Notes: a model not told the origin generated them from the sequence alone. A DNA stretch of 64,000 nucleotides from Eggerthellaceae bacterium (GCA_009782605.1 WRIR01000006.1:1-64000), one strand, 5' to 3'; numbered from the stretch's first letter, positions 9,492 through 22,706 are shown. Made by a program: numbers and translations.

Positions 9492-10040
9492 ATGGCAACT
9501 CCTCGTTTGAAGGAAAAGTACAACAAAGAGATAGTCCCGGCCCTGCTTGAGCAGCTGGGGCTCGACAACGTCAACAAGGCCCCGCGCCTGGAGAAGATAG
9601 TCGTGAACATGGGCGTCGGCGGCGCGGCGGCTGACGCGAAGCTGCTTGACGCGGCCATGAACGACCTGCGCGTGATAACCGGGCAGCAGCCGGCGGTGAC
9701 CCGTGCGAAGAAGTCCATCGCGGGCTTCAAGATACGTACCGGCATGCCGATAGGCGCCAAGGTCACCCTGCGCGGCGACCGCATGTGGGAGTTCCTCGAC
9801 CGCCTCCTGGCAACCGCGCTTCCCCGCGTGCGCGACTTCCGTGGCATCCCGCTCACGAGCTTCGACGGCCGCGGCAACTACTCCTTCGGGGTGACCGAGC
9901 AGCTGATCTTCCCCGAGGTCGACTACGACAAGATAGACCGCACGCGCGGCATGGACATCACCTTCGTGACGACCACCGAGAGCAACGACGAGGCCAAGGC
10001 GCTTTTCGACGCGCTGGGCTTCCCCTTCAAGAACAGCTAG
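9492..10040 (+). CDS. rplE: 50S ribosomal protein L5
   Basis: A 182-residue 5S rRNA-binding protein of the central protuberance. [41 protein letters not shown] and the [17 protein letters not shown] stretch are diagnostic. It starts at ATG behind AAAGAGG. Confidence 0.97.
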   Translation: MATPRLKEKYNKEIVPALLEQLGLDNVNKAPRLEKIVVNMGVGGAAADAKLLDAAMNDLRVITGQQPAVTRAKKSIAGFKIRTGMPIGAKVTLRGDRMWEFLDRLLATALPRVRDFRGIPLTSFDGRGNYSFGVTEQLIFPEVDYDKIDRTRGMDITFVTTTESNDEAKALFDALGFPFKNS

Positions 10041-10091
10041 GCGACCGGACTTGCGCTGCGCAGGTTGGTTATAGAAGAAAGAAGGAATTGA

Positions 10092-10277
10092 ATGGCAAAG
10101 AAATCGATGATCGCCAAGGCAAAGCGTGAGCCGAAGTTCTCGACGCGCCAGCACAACCGCTGTACGCGCTGCGGCCGCCCACGGGCGTACTACCGCAAGT
10201 TCGGCCTGTGCCGCGTCTGTCTTCGCGAGCTTGCGAACAAAGGCGAACTGCCCGGCATTTCAAAGTCTTCCTGGTAG
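10092..10277 (+). CDS. rpsN: 30S ribosomal protein S14, zinc-binding type
   Basis: A 61-residue short S14 (type Z). Two CxxC pairs (CTRC and CRVC) bind zinc, unlike the ~100-residue zinc-free form. [23 protein letters not shown] is diagnostic. Type Z S14 is common in Gram-positives and Actinobacteria. A gap of 113 bases to rpsH follows, without an ORF. Confidence 0.97.
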   Translation: MAKKSMIAKAKREPKFSTRQHNRCTRCGRPRAYYRKFGLCRVCLRELANKGELPGISKSSW

Positions 10278-10390
10278 AAGAAGCCCCGAGAAGAAGCAGA
10301 ATGCCCGTGTGCCGAAGGTCGAGGCGAAGGCGTTAAGGGCGCCGACGAACCGGATGTTTCGGCTCATCATGGACCAAAGGAGAAGCGAAA

Positions 10391-10789
10391 ATGAGCATGA
10401 ACGACCCTATTGCAGATATGCTTACGCGGGTGCGTAACGCAAACTCTGCGGGAAAGCAGACGGTGTACATGCCGTCGAGCAAGAAGCTTGTCGAGATAGC
10501 CCGCATCATGCAGCAGGAGGGCTATATCGTCGGCTTCGAGATAGAGCAGGACGATCCGCGCGATATCTTAGGGATCACGCTGAAGTACGGCGAGAAGAAG
10601 GACAAGACCATCCGCGGCCTCAAGCGCATCTCGAAGCCGGGCCTGCGGATATACGCCGGCAAGGACGAGCTGCCCCGCGTGCTCGGGGGCCTCGGAACCG
10701 CCATCATATCGACAAGCCACGGGGTCATGACCGACCGCGATGCCCGCAAGGCCGGCATCGGCGGCGAGGTCATCGCCTATATCTGGTAG
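10391..10789 (+). CDS. rpsH: 30S ribosomal protein S8
   Basis: A 132-residue primary 16S rRNA binder and, in E. coli, repressor of this operon. It begins [17 protein letters not shown] and ends [26 protein letters not shown], the typical C-terminus. The second ATG at 10397 is an alternative start. Confidence 0.97.
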   Translation: MSMNDPIADMLTRVRNANSAGKQTVYMPSSKKLVEIARIMQQEGYIVGFEIEQDDPRDILGITLKYGEKKDKTIRGLKRISKPGLRIYAGKDELPRVLGGLGTAIISTSHGVMTDRDARKAGIGGEVIAYIW

Positions 10790-10804
10790 GAAAGGAAGGG
10801 AGCA

Positions 10805-11347
10805 ATGTCCCGTATCGGCAAACAACCTATCCCGGTTCCTGCTGGTGTTGAAGTCAGGATAGAGGGAACCACGGTCAGTGTGAAGGGTGCGAAGGGCGAG
10901 CTTGCCCGCACGCTTCCGGAGATCCTGACCATCAAGCAGGAGGGCGACCAGATTCTGGTCGAGCGCCCCGACGACTCCCGCGAGGCCAAGAGCTTCCACG
11001 GCCTTGCCCGCACGCTGATCGACAACATGGTCGTGGGCGTGTCTGCCGGGTTCACCAAGAAGCTCCAGCTCGTCGGCGTCGGGTACCGTGCTGCGCTCAA
11101 GGGCAGCGACCTGGAGCTGCAACTGGGCTACTCGCACCCCGTTCTCGTGAAGGCCCCCGCAGGCATCGCTTTCGAGGTGCCCACCCAGACCGAGATCATC
11201 GTGTCGGGCGCGAGCAAGGAAGAGGTCGGCCAGGTGGCCGCCAACATCCGTAAATGGCGCAAGCCCGAGCCCTACAAGGGCAAAGGCATCCGCTACGAGG
11301 GCGAGCATGTCCGCCGCAAGCTCGGCAAAGCCGCCAAGTCCGACTAA
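10805..11347 (+). CDS. rplF: 50S ribosomal protein L6
   Basis: A 180-residue two-domain protein near the sarcin-ricin loop. [17 protein letters not shown] and the C-terminal [29 protein letters not shown] are diagnostic. An AAAGGAAGGGAG site precedes the ATG. Confidence 0.97.
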   Translation: MSRIGKQPIPVPAGVEVRIEGTTVSVKGAKGELARTLPEILTIKQEGDQILVERPDDSREAKSFHGLARTLIDNMVVGVSAGFTKKLQLVGVGYRAALKGSDLELQLGYSHPVLVKAPAGIAFEVPTQTEIIVSGASKEEVGQVAANIRKWRKPEPYKGKGIRYEGEHVRRKLGKAAKSD

Positions 11348-11383
11348 GCGCACGGCTGATTGAAAGGATCGAAGGGAAGTAGC

Positions 11384-11752
11384 ATGAAGAAGCTTCAAGA
11401 AAAGCAAGCAGGGCTGCGCCGCCGCCATACCCGTGTCCGGGGCAAGATATCGGGCACGCCCGCACGTCCCCGCCTGTGCGTCACCCGCTCGAACGCGAAC
11501 CTGTACGTGCAGGTCATCGACGACGTCGCGGGCAAGACCCTCTGCGCTGCCTCGACGCTGGGCGCCGACTTCAAGGCGACGAACAAGAGCGGGGCGACCA
11601 TCGAGGGCGCCTCAGCGCTCGGCGAGCTGATCGGCAAGAAGGCAAAGGATTCCGGAGTCACGGAAGTCGTGTTCGACCGTGGTGGCAACCTGTATCACGG
11701 GCGCGTCAAGGCAGTTGCCGACGGTGCCCGCGAAGCAGGCCTGACGTTTTAG
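11384..11752 (+). CDS. rplR: 50S ribosomal protein L18
   Basis: A 122-residue 5S rRNA-binding protein. [36 protein letters not shown] and the C-terminal [26 protein letters not shown] are family hallmarks. The ATG at 11384 (after GAAGGGAAG) is preferred over an in-frame ATG at 11360. Confidence 0.96.
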   Translation: MKKLQEKQAGLRRRHTRVRGKISGTPARPRLCVTRSNANLYVQVIDDVAGKTLCAASTLGADFKATNKSGATIEGASALGELIGKKAKDSGVTEVVFDRGGNLYHGRVKAVADGAREAGLTF

Positions 11753-11766
11753 GAGAGGATGAGCGC

Positions 11767-12297
11767 ATGGCTCGCAAACAACAAGAAAACCAGCCGGTGG
11801 TCCCCGAGCTCCAGGAGCGCGTGGTCTACATCAACCGGGTGTCGAAGGTCGTCAAGGGCGGCCGCCGCTTCTCGCTGACTGCGCTCGTCGTCGTCGGCGA
11901 CGGAAACGGCCGCGTCGGCGTGGGCATGGGCAAGTCCCAGGAAGTGCCCATCGCCATCAAGAAGGGCGTCGAGGACGCCAAGAAGAACATGTTCACGGTG
12001 CCGCTGACGGCGACGCGCACCCTTCCCCACGAGATACTGGGCACCTTCGGTGCCGGCCGCGTCCTGTTAAAGCCGGCGACCCCCGGTACCGGCGTTATCG
12101 CCGGCGGCCCGGTCCGTGCGGTCATGGAGCTTGCCGGCGTCACCGACGTCTTGACCAAGTCCTTAGGCACGAACAACGCGATGAACATCGTGAAGGCCGC
12201 CGCCGAGGGCCTGAAGAGCATGCAAAGCCCCGAACAGGTGGCGAAGCGCCGTGGTATTTCAGTCGCCCAGATGTATGGCTGGAAGGAGAAGAAGTAA
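11767..12297 (+). CDS. rpsE: 30S ribosomal protein S5
   Basis: A 176-residue protein at the mRNA entry site that affects decoding fidelity. [46 protein letters not shown] is the double-stranded RNA-binding domain; [31 protein letters not shown] follows. The ATG at 11767 gives the usual N-terminus (MARKQQENQ) behind AGGAGAGGATGAG. Confidence 0.97.
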   Translation: MARKQQENQPVVPELQERVVYINRVSKVVKGGRRFSLTALVVVGDGNGRVGVGMGKSQEVPIAIKKGVEDAKKNMFTVPLTATRTLPHEILGTFGAGRVLLKPATPGTGVIAGGPVRAVMELAGVTDVLTKSLGTNNAMNIVKAAAEGLKSMQSPEQVAKRRGISVAQMYGWKEKK

Positions 12298-12299
12298 TC

Positions 12300-12491
12300 A
12301 TGGCAGACACAAAGAAGTCGCTCAGGGTCACCCAGGTCAAAAGCTCGATCGGATACAAGTCCGACCAGCGCAAGACCTTGCGGGCCCTTGGGCTTGGAAA
12401 GATAGGCCGCACGGTCGACCAGGTGGACAACCCCTGCGTGCGGGGCATGATATTCAAGGTAAAGCACCTTGTCGAAGTCGAGGAAATCTAA
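12300..12491 (+). CDS. rpmD: 50S ribosomal protein L30
   Basis: A 63-residue protein. [55 protein letters not shown] matches L30 over its whole length. It starts 2 bases after the rpsE stop. Confidence 0.95.
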   Translation: MADTKKSLRVTQVKSSIGYKSDQRKTLRALGLGKIGRTVDQVDNPCVRGMIFKVKHLVEVEEI

Positions 12492-12572
12492 GCACGCGAA
12501 TGGAAGTTCGCTGGCGGCGAGCTGCCAGCACGGGGTGACGAACCCCGTTGAAGCGAAAAGGAGACCCATACG

Positions 12573-13022
12573 ATGGAACTGAAAGACCTGGTCCCCGCCG
12601 AGGGATCGAAGCGTAACCGCAAGCGTGTGGGGCGTGGCCCCGGCTCGGGCACAGGAAAGACCGCAGGCCGTGGCTATAACGGCCAGAAATCCCGTGCGGG
12701 GGGCGGCAAGGGCGCCGGCTTCGAGGGCGGCCAGACCCCGCTTGCACGCCGCCTGCCGAAGCTGCCCGGCTTCCGTAACATCAACCATGTCGAATACGTG
12801 CCGGTCAACGTCGGCCGCCTGGAGGCCTACTTCGAGGCGGGGGAGACCGTCGACGGGGCGAGCCTCAAGGAAAAGGGCATCATCAAGCATGCCGACGCGC
12901 TCGTGAAGGTCCTCGGCGACGGCGACCTGACCAAGGCGCTCACCGTCAAGGTGGACAAAGTCTCCGCTTCGGCCAAGGGCAAGATCGAGGCATCAGGAGG
13001 GAAGGTTGAAGGGCCTTGTTAA
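12573..13022 (+). CDS. rplO: 50S ribosomal protein L15
   Basis: A 149-residue late-assembly protein. MELKDLVPAEGSKRNRKRVGRGPGSGTGKTAGRGYNGQKSRAGG is the classic Gly/Arg/Lys-rich N-terminal extension. The end overlaps the proposed secY start by 7 bases. Confidence 0.96.
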   Translation: MELKDLVPAEGSKRNRKRVGRGPGSGTGKTAGRGYNGQKSRAGGGKGAGFEGGQTPLARRLPKLPGFRNINHVEYVPVNVGRLEAYFEAGETVDGASLKEKGIIKHADALVKVLGDGDLTKALTVKVDKVSASAKGKIEASGGKVEGPC

Positions 13023-14299
13023 GATCACTCATCGACGCATTCAAGATTCCTGAGCTGCGGAAGAAGATACTCTTCACGCTCAGCATCCTGGTGCTCTACC
13101 GCTTCGGCGCCTATGTGCCGGTGCCTGGTATCCCCTACAAGGAATTCTCCGACATGATGCTCCAGCAGGGGAGTGTCGCGATGAGCCTCATCGACCTCTT
13201 CAGCGGCGGGGCGCTCTCGAACTTCTCGGTGTTCTCGCTGGGCATCATGCCCTACATCACCGCGTCGATCATCATGCAGCTGATGCAGGGGGTCATCCCC
13301 GCGGTCGGCCGCTGGGCGAAGGAGGGTGACGCCGGACGCAAGAAGATCACCCAATGGACCCGCTACCTCACGCTGGTGCTGGGCCTCATCAACGCGATAG
13401 GCTACCTGTTCCTGTTCAAGTCGAAGCAGTACGGCGTCGTCTTGAGCCCGGAGGTCCCCGAGGCCTTCACCAACGTGGTCATCGTGTTCACGCTGGTTGC
13501 CGGCACGGCCTTCATCATGTGGATGGGCGAGCTCATCACCCAGCGCGGCATCGGCAACGGCATGTCGCTCATCATCTTCACGAGCATCGTGTCGCGCGTC
13601 CCGAGCGCGATATACGAGTCCATCACCATGCAAAGCGACATGGGCATGGGCCTTGCCATCACGGCCCTCATCGTCGCGGTGGTGCTCGTCTGCATCCCCG
13701 CCATCATCTTCGTGGAGCGGGCCCAACGCCGCATCCCGGTCAACTACGCCAAGCGTATGCAGGGGCGCAAGATGATGGGCGGGCAGACCACCTACATCCC
13801 CCTGAAGGTGAACTCCGCCGGCGTCATCCCCATCATCTTCGCAAGCTGCATCATCTACTTCCCGGCCCAGCTTGCGGCCCTGTTCAACGTCAACTGGCTG
13901 ACGACGGCGGCTAACGCCGTCTCGACCGGGTGGGTGAACTGGATAACCACCATCGTCCTCATAGTGTTCTTCGCGTACTTCTACACCACGATGGTGTTCA
14001 ACCCCGAGGACCTTTCCGACAACATGCGCAAGCAGGGGGGCTTCATCCCGGGCGTGCGCCCCGGCAGCGCGACGATGCAATACATCAAGAACGTCATCAA
14101 CCGCGTGACCCTGCCGGGCGGCGTCTTCATCGCCCTGATCGCGGTCATCCCGTCGATAATCTTCTTCTTCACGGGCAACCAGCTTATCCAGGCCTTCGGC
14201 GGCACGTCCATCCTCATCATGATAGGCGTGGCGCTCGACACGATGAGCAAGCTTGAGTCCCAGCTCAAGATGTACAACTACGACGGCTTCTTCAAATAA
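13016..14299 (+). CDS. secY: Protein translocase channel SecY
   Basis: A 427-residue membrane protein with ten transmembrane helices, the pore of the Sec translocon. IPELRKKILFTLSILVLYRFGAYVPVPGI, the plug region after TM1, and GMKFNPEDL-like NPEDLSDNMRKQGGFIPGVRPG near the C-terminus are typical. A TTG start at 13016, overlapping rplO, with GGAGGGAAGG upstream gives the expected N-terminus (LRSLIDAFKIPELRKK). Its partner secE is at 29799. Confidence 0.96.
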   Translation: MLRSLIDAFKIPELRKKILFTLSILVLYRFGAYVPVPGIPYKEFSDMMLQQGSVAMSLIDLFSGGALSNFSVFSLGIMPYITASIIMQLMQGVIPAVGRWAKEGDAGRKKITQWTRYLTLVLGLINAIGYLFLFKSKQYGVVLSPEVPEAFTNVVIVFTLVAGTAFIMWMGELITQRGIGNGMSLIIFTSIVSRVPSAIYESITMQSDMGMGLAITALIVAVVLVCIPAIIFVERAQRRIPVNYAKRMQGRKMMGGQTTYIPLKVNSAGVIPIIFASCIIYFPAQLAALFNVNWLTTAANAVSTGWVNWITTIVLIVFFAYFYTTMVFNPEDLSDNMRKQGGFIPGVRPGSATMQYIKNVINRVTLPGGVFIALIAVIPSIIFFFTGNQLIQAFGGTSILIMIGVALDTMSKLESQLKMYNYDGFFK

Positions 14300-14351
14300 C
14301 GCTGCTGTAGGCATACGGTATCGGCAAGAGGTATTGAAAGGAACGGATACG

Positions 14352-14981
14352 ATGAATATAGTGCTGCTCGGCGCCCCCGGTGCCGGAAAAGGAACACAGG
14401 CCGCCAAGCTGGTCGAAAAGCACCGGCTCCCCCATATCTCGACGGGCGACATGCTCCGTGCCGCCGTGAAGGACGGCACGCCGCTCGGCATGAAGGCCAA
14501 GTCCTTCATGGACGCCGGCGAGCTGGTCCCCGACGACGTCATCATCGGGCTGGTGACGGAGCGCCTGCAAGACCCCGACACCGCGGCCGGGTTCATCCTC
14601 GACGGCTTTCCGCGCACCTCGACCCAGGCCGTCGCGCTTGACGGGGAGCTCTCCCGCCTTGAGCGCCCGCTCGGGGCCGCCCTGCTCATCGACGTCGCCT
14701 CCGAGGTCATCGTGGCCCGCCTCACAGCCCGCCGCATGTGCGAGAAGTGCGACTACATCGGGTCTGCGGCCGACGAGGCCTGCCCGAAGTGCGGCGGCGC
14801 CCTCTACCAGCGCGACGACGACAACGAGGCGACCGTGCGCAACCGCCTGAACGTCTACGAGACCTCGACCGCCCCGCTCATAGACTACTACCGCGGCTGT
14901 GACCTGCTTGTCTCCATAGACGGCGACCGCGACCCCGATGTCGTGTTCGAAGACGTGCAGAAGAGCCTGAGCCTCGCATAG
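14352..14981 (+). CDS. adk: Adenylate kinase
   Basis: A 209-residue enzyme that interconverts ATP + AMP and 2 ADP. P-loop GAPGAGKGTQ, AMP-site STGDMLRAAV, DGFPRT and a zinc lid with CEKC and CPKC pairs are visible. The ATG at 14352 behind GAAAGGAACGG gives the canonical N-terminus. secY-adk is the classic arrangement, but map and infA do not follow here. Confidence 0.97.
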   Translation: MNIVLLGAPGAGKGTQAAKLVEKHRLPHISTGDMLRAAVKDGTPLGMKAKSFMDAGELVPDDVIIGLVTERLQDPDTAAGFILDGFPRTSTQAVALDGELSRLERPLGAALLIDVASEVIVARLTARRMCEKCDYIGSAADEACPKCGGALYQRDDDNEATVRNRLNVYETSTAPLIDYYRGCDLLVSIDGDRDPDVVFEDVQKSLSLA

Positions 14982-15044
14982 GCGCTTTCCCGGTGCCCCT
15001 GCGGCCTTTATCGGCAGCACGGCAACAAGACAAGGAGTGAGGCC

Positions 15045-15800
15045 ATGAAGGTCATCGTAGTGAAGGACTATGCGGCTATGAGCCGCGAAGCCGCCAACGT
15101 GATTGCGGCATGCGTGAAGGAGAACCCTGCCTGTCGGCTCGGCCTCGCGACGGGGTCAACCCCGGAGGGCCTGTATGCCGAACTGGTGGGGGACTACAAG
15201 GCGGGGCAGCTCGACTTCTCGCAGGTGACCACTTTCAACCTCGACGAGTACCGCGGCCTCGACAACGACCACGAGCAGAGCTACCACTACTTCATGAAGA
15301 AGAACCTCTTCGACGCGGTAAACATCGACCCGGTACGGACCCACGTGCCCGACGGGGCGAACCCCAATGCCGCGGTGGTCTGCGCCCGCTACGAGGCCGC
15401 TATAGACGCGGCCGGCGGCATCGACCTCCAGCTTCTGGGCATCGGCCACAACGGGCATATCGGCTTCAACGAGCCGGGGACGGAGTTCCCGAAGCTCACG
15501 AGCTGCGTCGACCTCGCCGAGAGCACCATCTTTGCCAACAGCCGCCTGTTCAGCTCGGCCGACGAGGTGCCCCGTCAGGCCTACACCATGGGAATCGGCA
15601 CGATCATGAAGGCGAAGAAGATCCTCGTCGTCGCAAGCGGCGCGGGAAAGGCGACCGTCGTGCGCAACGCCTTCTTCGGCCCTGTGACCCCCTTCGTGCC
15701 GGCATCGGTGCTCCAGCTCCACCACGACGTCACCCTCGTGGTGGACGAAGAGGCAGCCTCCCTTCTTGAAGGAAGTGTTGCAGGATCGGCCGATCTGTAG
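15045..15800 (+). CDS. nagB: Glucosamine-6-phosphate deaminase
   Basis: A 251-residue enzyme that converts glucosamine-6-phosphate to fructose-6-phosphate and ammonia. LGLATGSTPEGLYAELV, FNLDEYRGL and the catalytic GIGHNGHIGFNEPG are diagnostic. The length fits the monomeric short form. No nagA or sugar transporter is adjacent; it lies between adk and hppA and may be read from the ribosomal operon. Confidence 0.95.
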   Translation: MKVIVVKDYAAMSREAANVIAACVKENPACRLGLATGSTPEGLYAELVGDYKAGQLDFSQVTTFNLDEYRGLDNDHEQSYHYFMKKNLFDAVNIDPVRTHVPDGANPNAAVVCARYEAAIDAAGGIDLQLLGIGHNGHIGFNEPGTEFPKLTSCVDLAESTIFANSRLFSSADEVPRQAYTMGIGTIMKAKKILVVASGAGKATVVRNAFFGPVTPFVPASVLQLHHDVTLVVDEEAASLLEGSVAGSADL

Positions 15801-15830
15801 TAAAAAGAGAGCAAGCTAAAAGGGTCTTGC

Positions 15831-15849
15831 AAAGGGCAGGCCCCTTTTT
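15831..15849 (+). terminator. Intrinsic terminator after nagB
   Basis: AAAGGG pairs with CCCTTT around a short loop, followed by a T-run. It sits 30 bases after the nagB stop and would end the rplB-to-nagB transcript. Confidence 0.65.
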
Positions 15850-15882
15850 CTGAGAACCGACAAAAGGAAGGGAAGAGAGACT

Positions 15883-18015
15883 ATGTTAGAGCTACCACTG
15901 TTGATCGGCCTTGCAGCCGGCGTGATCGCGGTCGTGTATGCAGGTATTTTGATTGTGAGAGTCAATAAACTGCCTGCAGGCAACGACAAGATGCAAAGCA
16001 TCGCCGCTGCAATCCAAGAAGGGGCCATGGCGTACATGAAGCGCCAGTACCGCACGGTCGCCATCGTAGCGGCCGTTATCGCCGTCGTGCTGCTTATCCC
16101 CGGATTCTTAGGCGTCACGGGCTTCGGCATCTGGACTGCCATCGGCTTCCTGCTCGGCGGCATCGCGTCGGCCGCCGCAGGCTTCATCGGCATGAGCATC
16201 TCGGTCCGTGCGAACGTGCGCACCGCAGAGGCTGCGTGCGAGGGCCTGCCTAAGGCGCTGCGTGTGGCATTCCAGTCAGGCACCGTCACGGGCATGTTCG
16301 TCATCGGGCTCGGCATCCTCGCAGTGTCCCTGATGAGCTTCCTGGTCTTGGCGGGGGTCGCGGACTTCTCGGCCTTGATAGGCCTCGGTTTCGGCGGCTC
16401 GCTCATCTCGGTCTTCGCCCGCTTGGGCGGCGGCATCTTCACGAAGGCCGCTGACGTGGGCGCCGACCTCGTCGGCAAGGTCGAGGCGGGCATCCCCGAA
16501 GACGACCCGCGCAACCCCGCCGTCATCGCGGACAACGTGGGCGACAACGTCGGCGACTGCGCCGGCATGGCGGCAGACCTCTTCGAGACCTATGTGGTGA
16601 CCACTGTTGCCGCGATGCTTATCGGCAACCTTGCGTTCGGCATGGGCGGCATCGCCGTCGCCCTCGGTTTCCCGCTCGCCATCGGCGCGGCGTCCATCGT
16701 CGCCTCGGTCATCGGGACCGTCTTTGTGAAGATGAGCGCGAACGGCACCATCATGGGTGCGCTCTACAAGGGCCTCTGGATCGCTGCGGGAATCGCCATC
16801 GTGCTGTTCTTCCCCCTGTGCCAATGGCTTTTGGGCGACCTGACCGTCACCAACTCGGCGCTGGCCCCCGTCGGCGTGACCCCGGTTGCCGTGTGGGTCT
16901 GTGCTGTCATGGGCGTCGTCCTGACCGCCGGCATGGTCTATGTGACCGACTACTACACCTCGTCCTCAAGGAGGCCGGTTGAGAGGATTGCCGAGGCCTC
17001 CGAGACGGGCCATGCGACCAACATCATCCAGGGCCTTGCGGTCGGCATGGAGGCGACGGGCCTCCCCATCCTCATGATCGTCATCGCGACGCTGGTGAGC
17101 TTCTTTTTGGCGGGCATCTTCGGCATCGCGGTCGCGGCGCTCTCCATGCTCTCCATGGCGGGCATCGTCGTCGCCATCGACTCCTTCGGCCCGGTGACCG
17201 ACAACGCAGGCGGCATCGCCGAGATGAGCGGGCTTCCCGAGAACGTCCGCGAGAGCACCGACGCGCTCGATGCGGTCGGCAACACCACCAAGGCGGTCAC
17301 CAAGGGCTATGCCATCGCCTCGGCCGCGCTTGCCGCAGTAGTGCTCTTCTCCGACTTCACCCACTCCATCGTCGAGGAAGTGGGGGTTGCCGCGGAAACG
17401 CTCAGCTTCGACCTGTCGAACCCCTTCGTTTTGGTGGGGCTCTTCATCGGCGGCCTCCTGCCCTTCATCTTTGCCTCCCTTGCCATGACCTCGGTCGGCA
17501 AGGCTGCGGGCGGCGTCGTCGAGGAAGTGCGCCGCCAGTTCAAGGAGATCCCCGGCATCATGAAAGGTACCGGCAAGCCCGACTACGCGAAATGCGTCGA
17601 TTTGGTGACCCAAAGCGCCCTCAAGGAAATGACCCTTCCGGCGATGATCCCGATCGGGGCGCCCATCCTCATCCTGGTCATCGGCTTCATCTTGAAGGCG
17701 GTCGGGTATGAGCAGGCCTTCGAGTTCACCGCGCTCGTGCTCGGCGGCGCCTTGGTGGGAACCATCGTCACCGGCCTCTTCGTCGCCATCTCCATGACCT
17801 CGGGCGGCGGCGCGTGGGACAACGCCAAGAAGCTCATCGAAGAGGGCAAGTACGGCGGCAAGGGCTCCTTCGCCCATCAGGCTGCCGTCACGGGCGACAC
17901 GGTAGGCGACCCCTACAAGGACACCGCAGGCCCGGCGCTGAACTCCATGATCAAGGTGTTCAACATCGTGGCGCTGCTGCTCGTGCCGCTTTTGGCGCTT
18001 CTGGCAGTTTCTTAA
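15883..18015 (+). CDS. hppA: Membrane-bound proton-translocating pyrophosphatase
   Basis: A 710-residue polytopic protein (about 16 helices) that pumps ions using pyrophosphate hydrolysis. Catalytic loops include [45 protein letters not shown] and a C-terminal [17 protein letters not shown]. The signature [16 protein letters not shown] has lysine where potassium-dependent enzymes have alanine, so a K+-independent H+ pump is inferred. It is monocistronic, with terminators on both sides. Confidence 0.95.
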   Translation: MLELPLLIGLAAGVIAVVYAGILIVRVNKLPAGNDKMQSIAAAIQEGAMAYMKRQYRTVAIVAAVIAVVLLIPGFLGVTGFGIWTAIGFLLGGIASAAAGFIGMSISVRANVRTAEAACEGLPKALRVAFQSGTVTGMFVIGLGILAVSLMSFLVLAGVADFSALIGLGFGGSLISVFARLGGGIFTKAADVGADLVGKVEAGIPEDDPRNPAVIADNVGDNVGDCAGMAADLFETYVVTTVAAMLIGNLAFGMGGIAVALGFPLAIGAASIVASVIGTVFVKMSANGTIMGALYKGLWIAAGIAIVLFFPLCQWLLGDLTVTNSALAPVGVTPVAVWVCAVMGVVLTAGMVYVTDYYTSSSRRPVERIAEASETGHATNIIQGLAVGMEATGLPILMIVIATLVSFFLAGIFGIAVAALSMLSMAGIVVAIDSFGPVTDNAGGIAEMSGLPENVRESTDALDAVGNTTKAVTKGYAIASAALAAVVLFSDFTHSIVEEVGVAAETLSFDLSNPFVLVGLFIGGLLPFIFASLAMTSVGKAAGGVVEEVRRQFKEIPGIMKGTGKPDYAKCVDLVTQSALKEMTLPAMIPIGAPILILVIGFILKAVGYEQAFEFTALVLGGALVGTIVTGLFVAISMTSGGGAWDNAKKLIEEGKYGGKGSFAHQAAVTGDTVGDPYKDTAGPALNSMIKVFNIVALLLVPLLALLAVS

Positions 18016-18044
18016 GCCCCCAATCGCCAACAACCTGCAATCGA

Positions 18045-18069
18045 GGGGCTGCACACGCAGCCCCTTTTT
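18045..18069 (+). terminator. Intrinsic terminator after hppA
   Basis: GGGGCTGC pairs with GCAGCCCC around ACAC, followed by TTTTT. It lies 29 bases after the hppA stop. Confidence 0.92.
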
Positions 18070-18095
18070 GCATCCCCTGTTACCGCGCACACATT

Positions 18096-18124
18096 CGTCA
18101 TTGCGGGCTCCGACCCGCAATCTT
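18096..18124. repeat. Dispersed palindromic repeat, copy A
   Basis: The segment contains TTGCGGG and CCCGCAA as a 7-bp stem, flanked by CGTCA and TCTT. A near-identical copy is at 22679-22706. Short intergenic palindromes of this kind recur in many genomes; two copies only are seen here. Confidence 0.65.
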
Positions 18125-18164
18125 TCCCTTTATCCCTGCGTCTTTGCGCACTTCGATTCGCAAT

Positions 18165-18186
18165 CCTTGCTTGCTCCTTGCTTGCT
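18165..18186. repeat. 11-bp tandem duplication
   Basis: CCTTGCTTGCT is present twice head to tail in the nifJ upstream region. No function is evident. Confidence 0.55.
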
Positions 18187-18243
18187 GCCGTAGAGTTCCC
18201 TCCATTCACGAAGGAACCGAGCCGCATCCTGCCGAATATGCGA

Positions 18244-18249
18244 TATACT
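18244..18249 (+). promoter_or_regulatory. Candidate -10 of nifJ
   Basis: TATACT lies 61 bases before nifJ. No good -35 is found 16-18 bases upstream, so an activator may be required. Confidence 0.35.
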
Positions 18250-18301
18250 GCCAGCAAGCTATATTTACCAAACCAATCCTTTGGAGCAAGAAGACAGTTA
18301 G

Positions 18302-21832
<3,531 letters not shown>

Positions 21833-21855
21833 GCCCCGCCCCACATCCTCGCACC

Positions 21856-21887
21856 AAAAGGCCTGCTCCCAACCGAGCAGGCCTTTT
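21856..21887 (+). terminator. Intrinsic terminator after nifJ
   Basis: A perfect 13-bp stem (21856-21868 with 21875-21887) with A-run and T-run flanks, so it could work on both strands. It ends the nifJ transcript. Confidence 0.9.
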
Positions 21888-21963
21888 CAGTACGACACAT
21901 GAGCTCTGCAGTCAATCTTGCCGATTTCGTCAGTATTTATGGGATACTGCTCGGAAAGGGCCA

Positions 21964-21984
21964 TGGTATAATTCCATAAGGAAT
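21964..21984 (+). promoter_or_regulatory. mntA-hepT promoter with overlapping inverted repeat
   Basis: TGG plus TATAAT (21967-21972) is an extended -10. The inverted repeat ATTCC-ATAA-GGAAT (21971-21984) overlaps its end and the likely start site, a position expected for an autoregulatory operator. Confidence 0.5.
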
Positions 21985-22007
21985 AGATTTGCGAGGGGGC
22001 TTTCGGG

Positions 22008-22319
22008 TTGCTTACAACAACACAGATACGAGAGACGGTGGCCCGTGTTGCCGAAGACTTCAACGCCTCTTATCCCGACGAGAAGATCAGCAAGGTGTTC
22101 TTGTTCGGCAGCTATGCGAAACAGGCTGCGACGGACGGCTCCGATGTCGATCTGCTGGTAGAGTTCGAGTCGGCGTTTGTTTCCTACCTTTCTTTCGGGT
22201 ACCTGCTCACAAAGCTCGAAGAGGCCCTCGAAGTTCCGGTAGACATCGTCCCATCCCCGCTCCCGGAGCATTCGATAATCACAGCAGAAACAAGGATCCC
22301 GCTCTATGAACAAGACTGA
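22008..22319 (+). CDS. mntA: MntA-type nucleotidyltransferase antitoxin
   Basis: A 103-residue minimal nucleotidyltransferase. G34-S35, then ten residues, then D46-V-D48, is the GSx10DxD motif of MntA antitoxins, which in studied pairs transfer AMP groups to a tyrosine of HepT and neutralise it. A TTG start at 22008 follows GAGGGGG. The end overlaps hepT by 14 bases, the usual coupling. Confidence 0.88.
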   Translation: MLTTTQIRETVARVAEDFNASYPDEKISKVFLFGSYAKQAATDGSDVDLLVEFESAFVSYLSFGYLLTKLEEALEVPVDIVPSPLPEHSIITAETRIPLYEQD

Positions 22320-22695
22320 TGCGAGAATCCTCAAGCACATACAATCCGAGATAGCCATTGCCCGTTCGCTTCTTGCCGGGGTAGGGTTTGTCGACTTCGA
22401 CTCAAATGAGGAAAAGAAACGTGCTGTGGCAATGACGGTCATCAACGTCGGCGAGCTGGCAAAGCATCTTTCAGACGAGTTTTTCGACTCCTTTGCTGCG
22501 GCAGATTTGAAATATGCAGCGAAAACACGCGATGTCTATGCCCACGGATACGCGACGCTGTCTTTCCCGATGGTCTACAAAACCGCGACAGAGAGCTTCC
22601 TCAAACTCGAAGCGCTGATACAAGAGATACTGAAAACCGATTCCTCTACAAGTGAGGCAACAACGGAACCCCCCGATCCGTCATTGCGGGCCTGA
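22306..22695 (+). CDS. hepT: HepT-type toxin (HEPN domain RNase)
   Basis: A 129-residue all-helical HEPN protein. R75-x4-H80-x-Y82 (RDVYAHGY) is the RX4HXY catalytic motif; Y82 is the residue expected to be modified by MntA. The overlap with mntA and shared promoter support a toxin-antitoxin operon. The last codons (PSLRA) and TGA stop are provided by a dispersed palindromic repeat, so the C-terminal tail may have been altered by its insertion. Confidence 0.87.
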   Translation: MNKTDARILKHIQSEIAIARSLLAGVGFVDFDSNEEKKRAVAMTVINVGELAKHLSDEFFDSFAAADLKYAAKTRDVYAHGYATLSFPMVYKTATESFLKLEALIQEILKTDSSTSEATTEPPDPSLRA

Positions 22696-22706
22696 CCCGC
22701 AATCTT
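22679..22706. repeat. Dispersed palindromic repeat, copy B
   Basis: This copy matches 18096-18124 nearly base for base (TTGCGGG and CCCGCAA arms). It covers the last codons and stop of hepT. Confidence 0.65.

Noticed and set aside
13025-14737. Minus-strand ORF of 570 residues over secY and adk
   Set aside because: It is His/Asp/Arg-rich shadow sequence opposite two certain genes.
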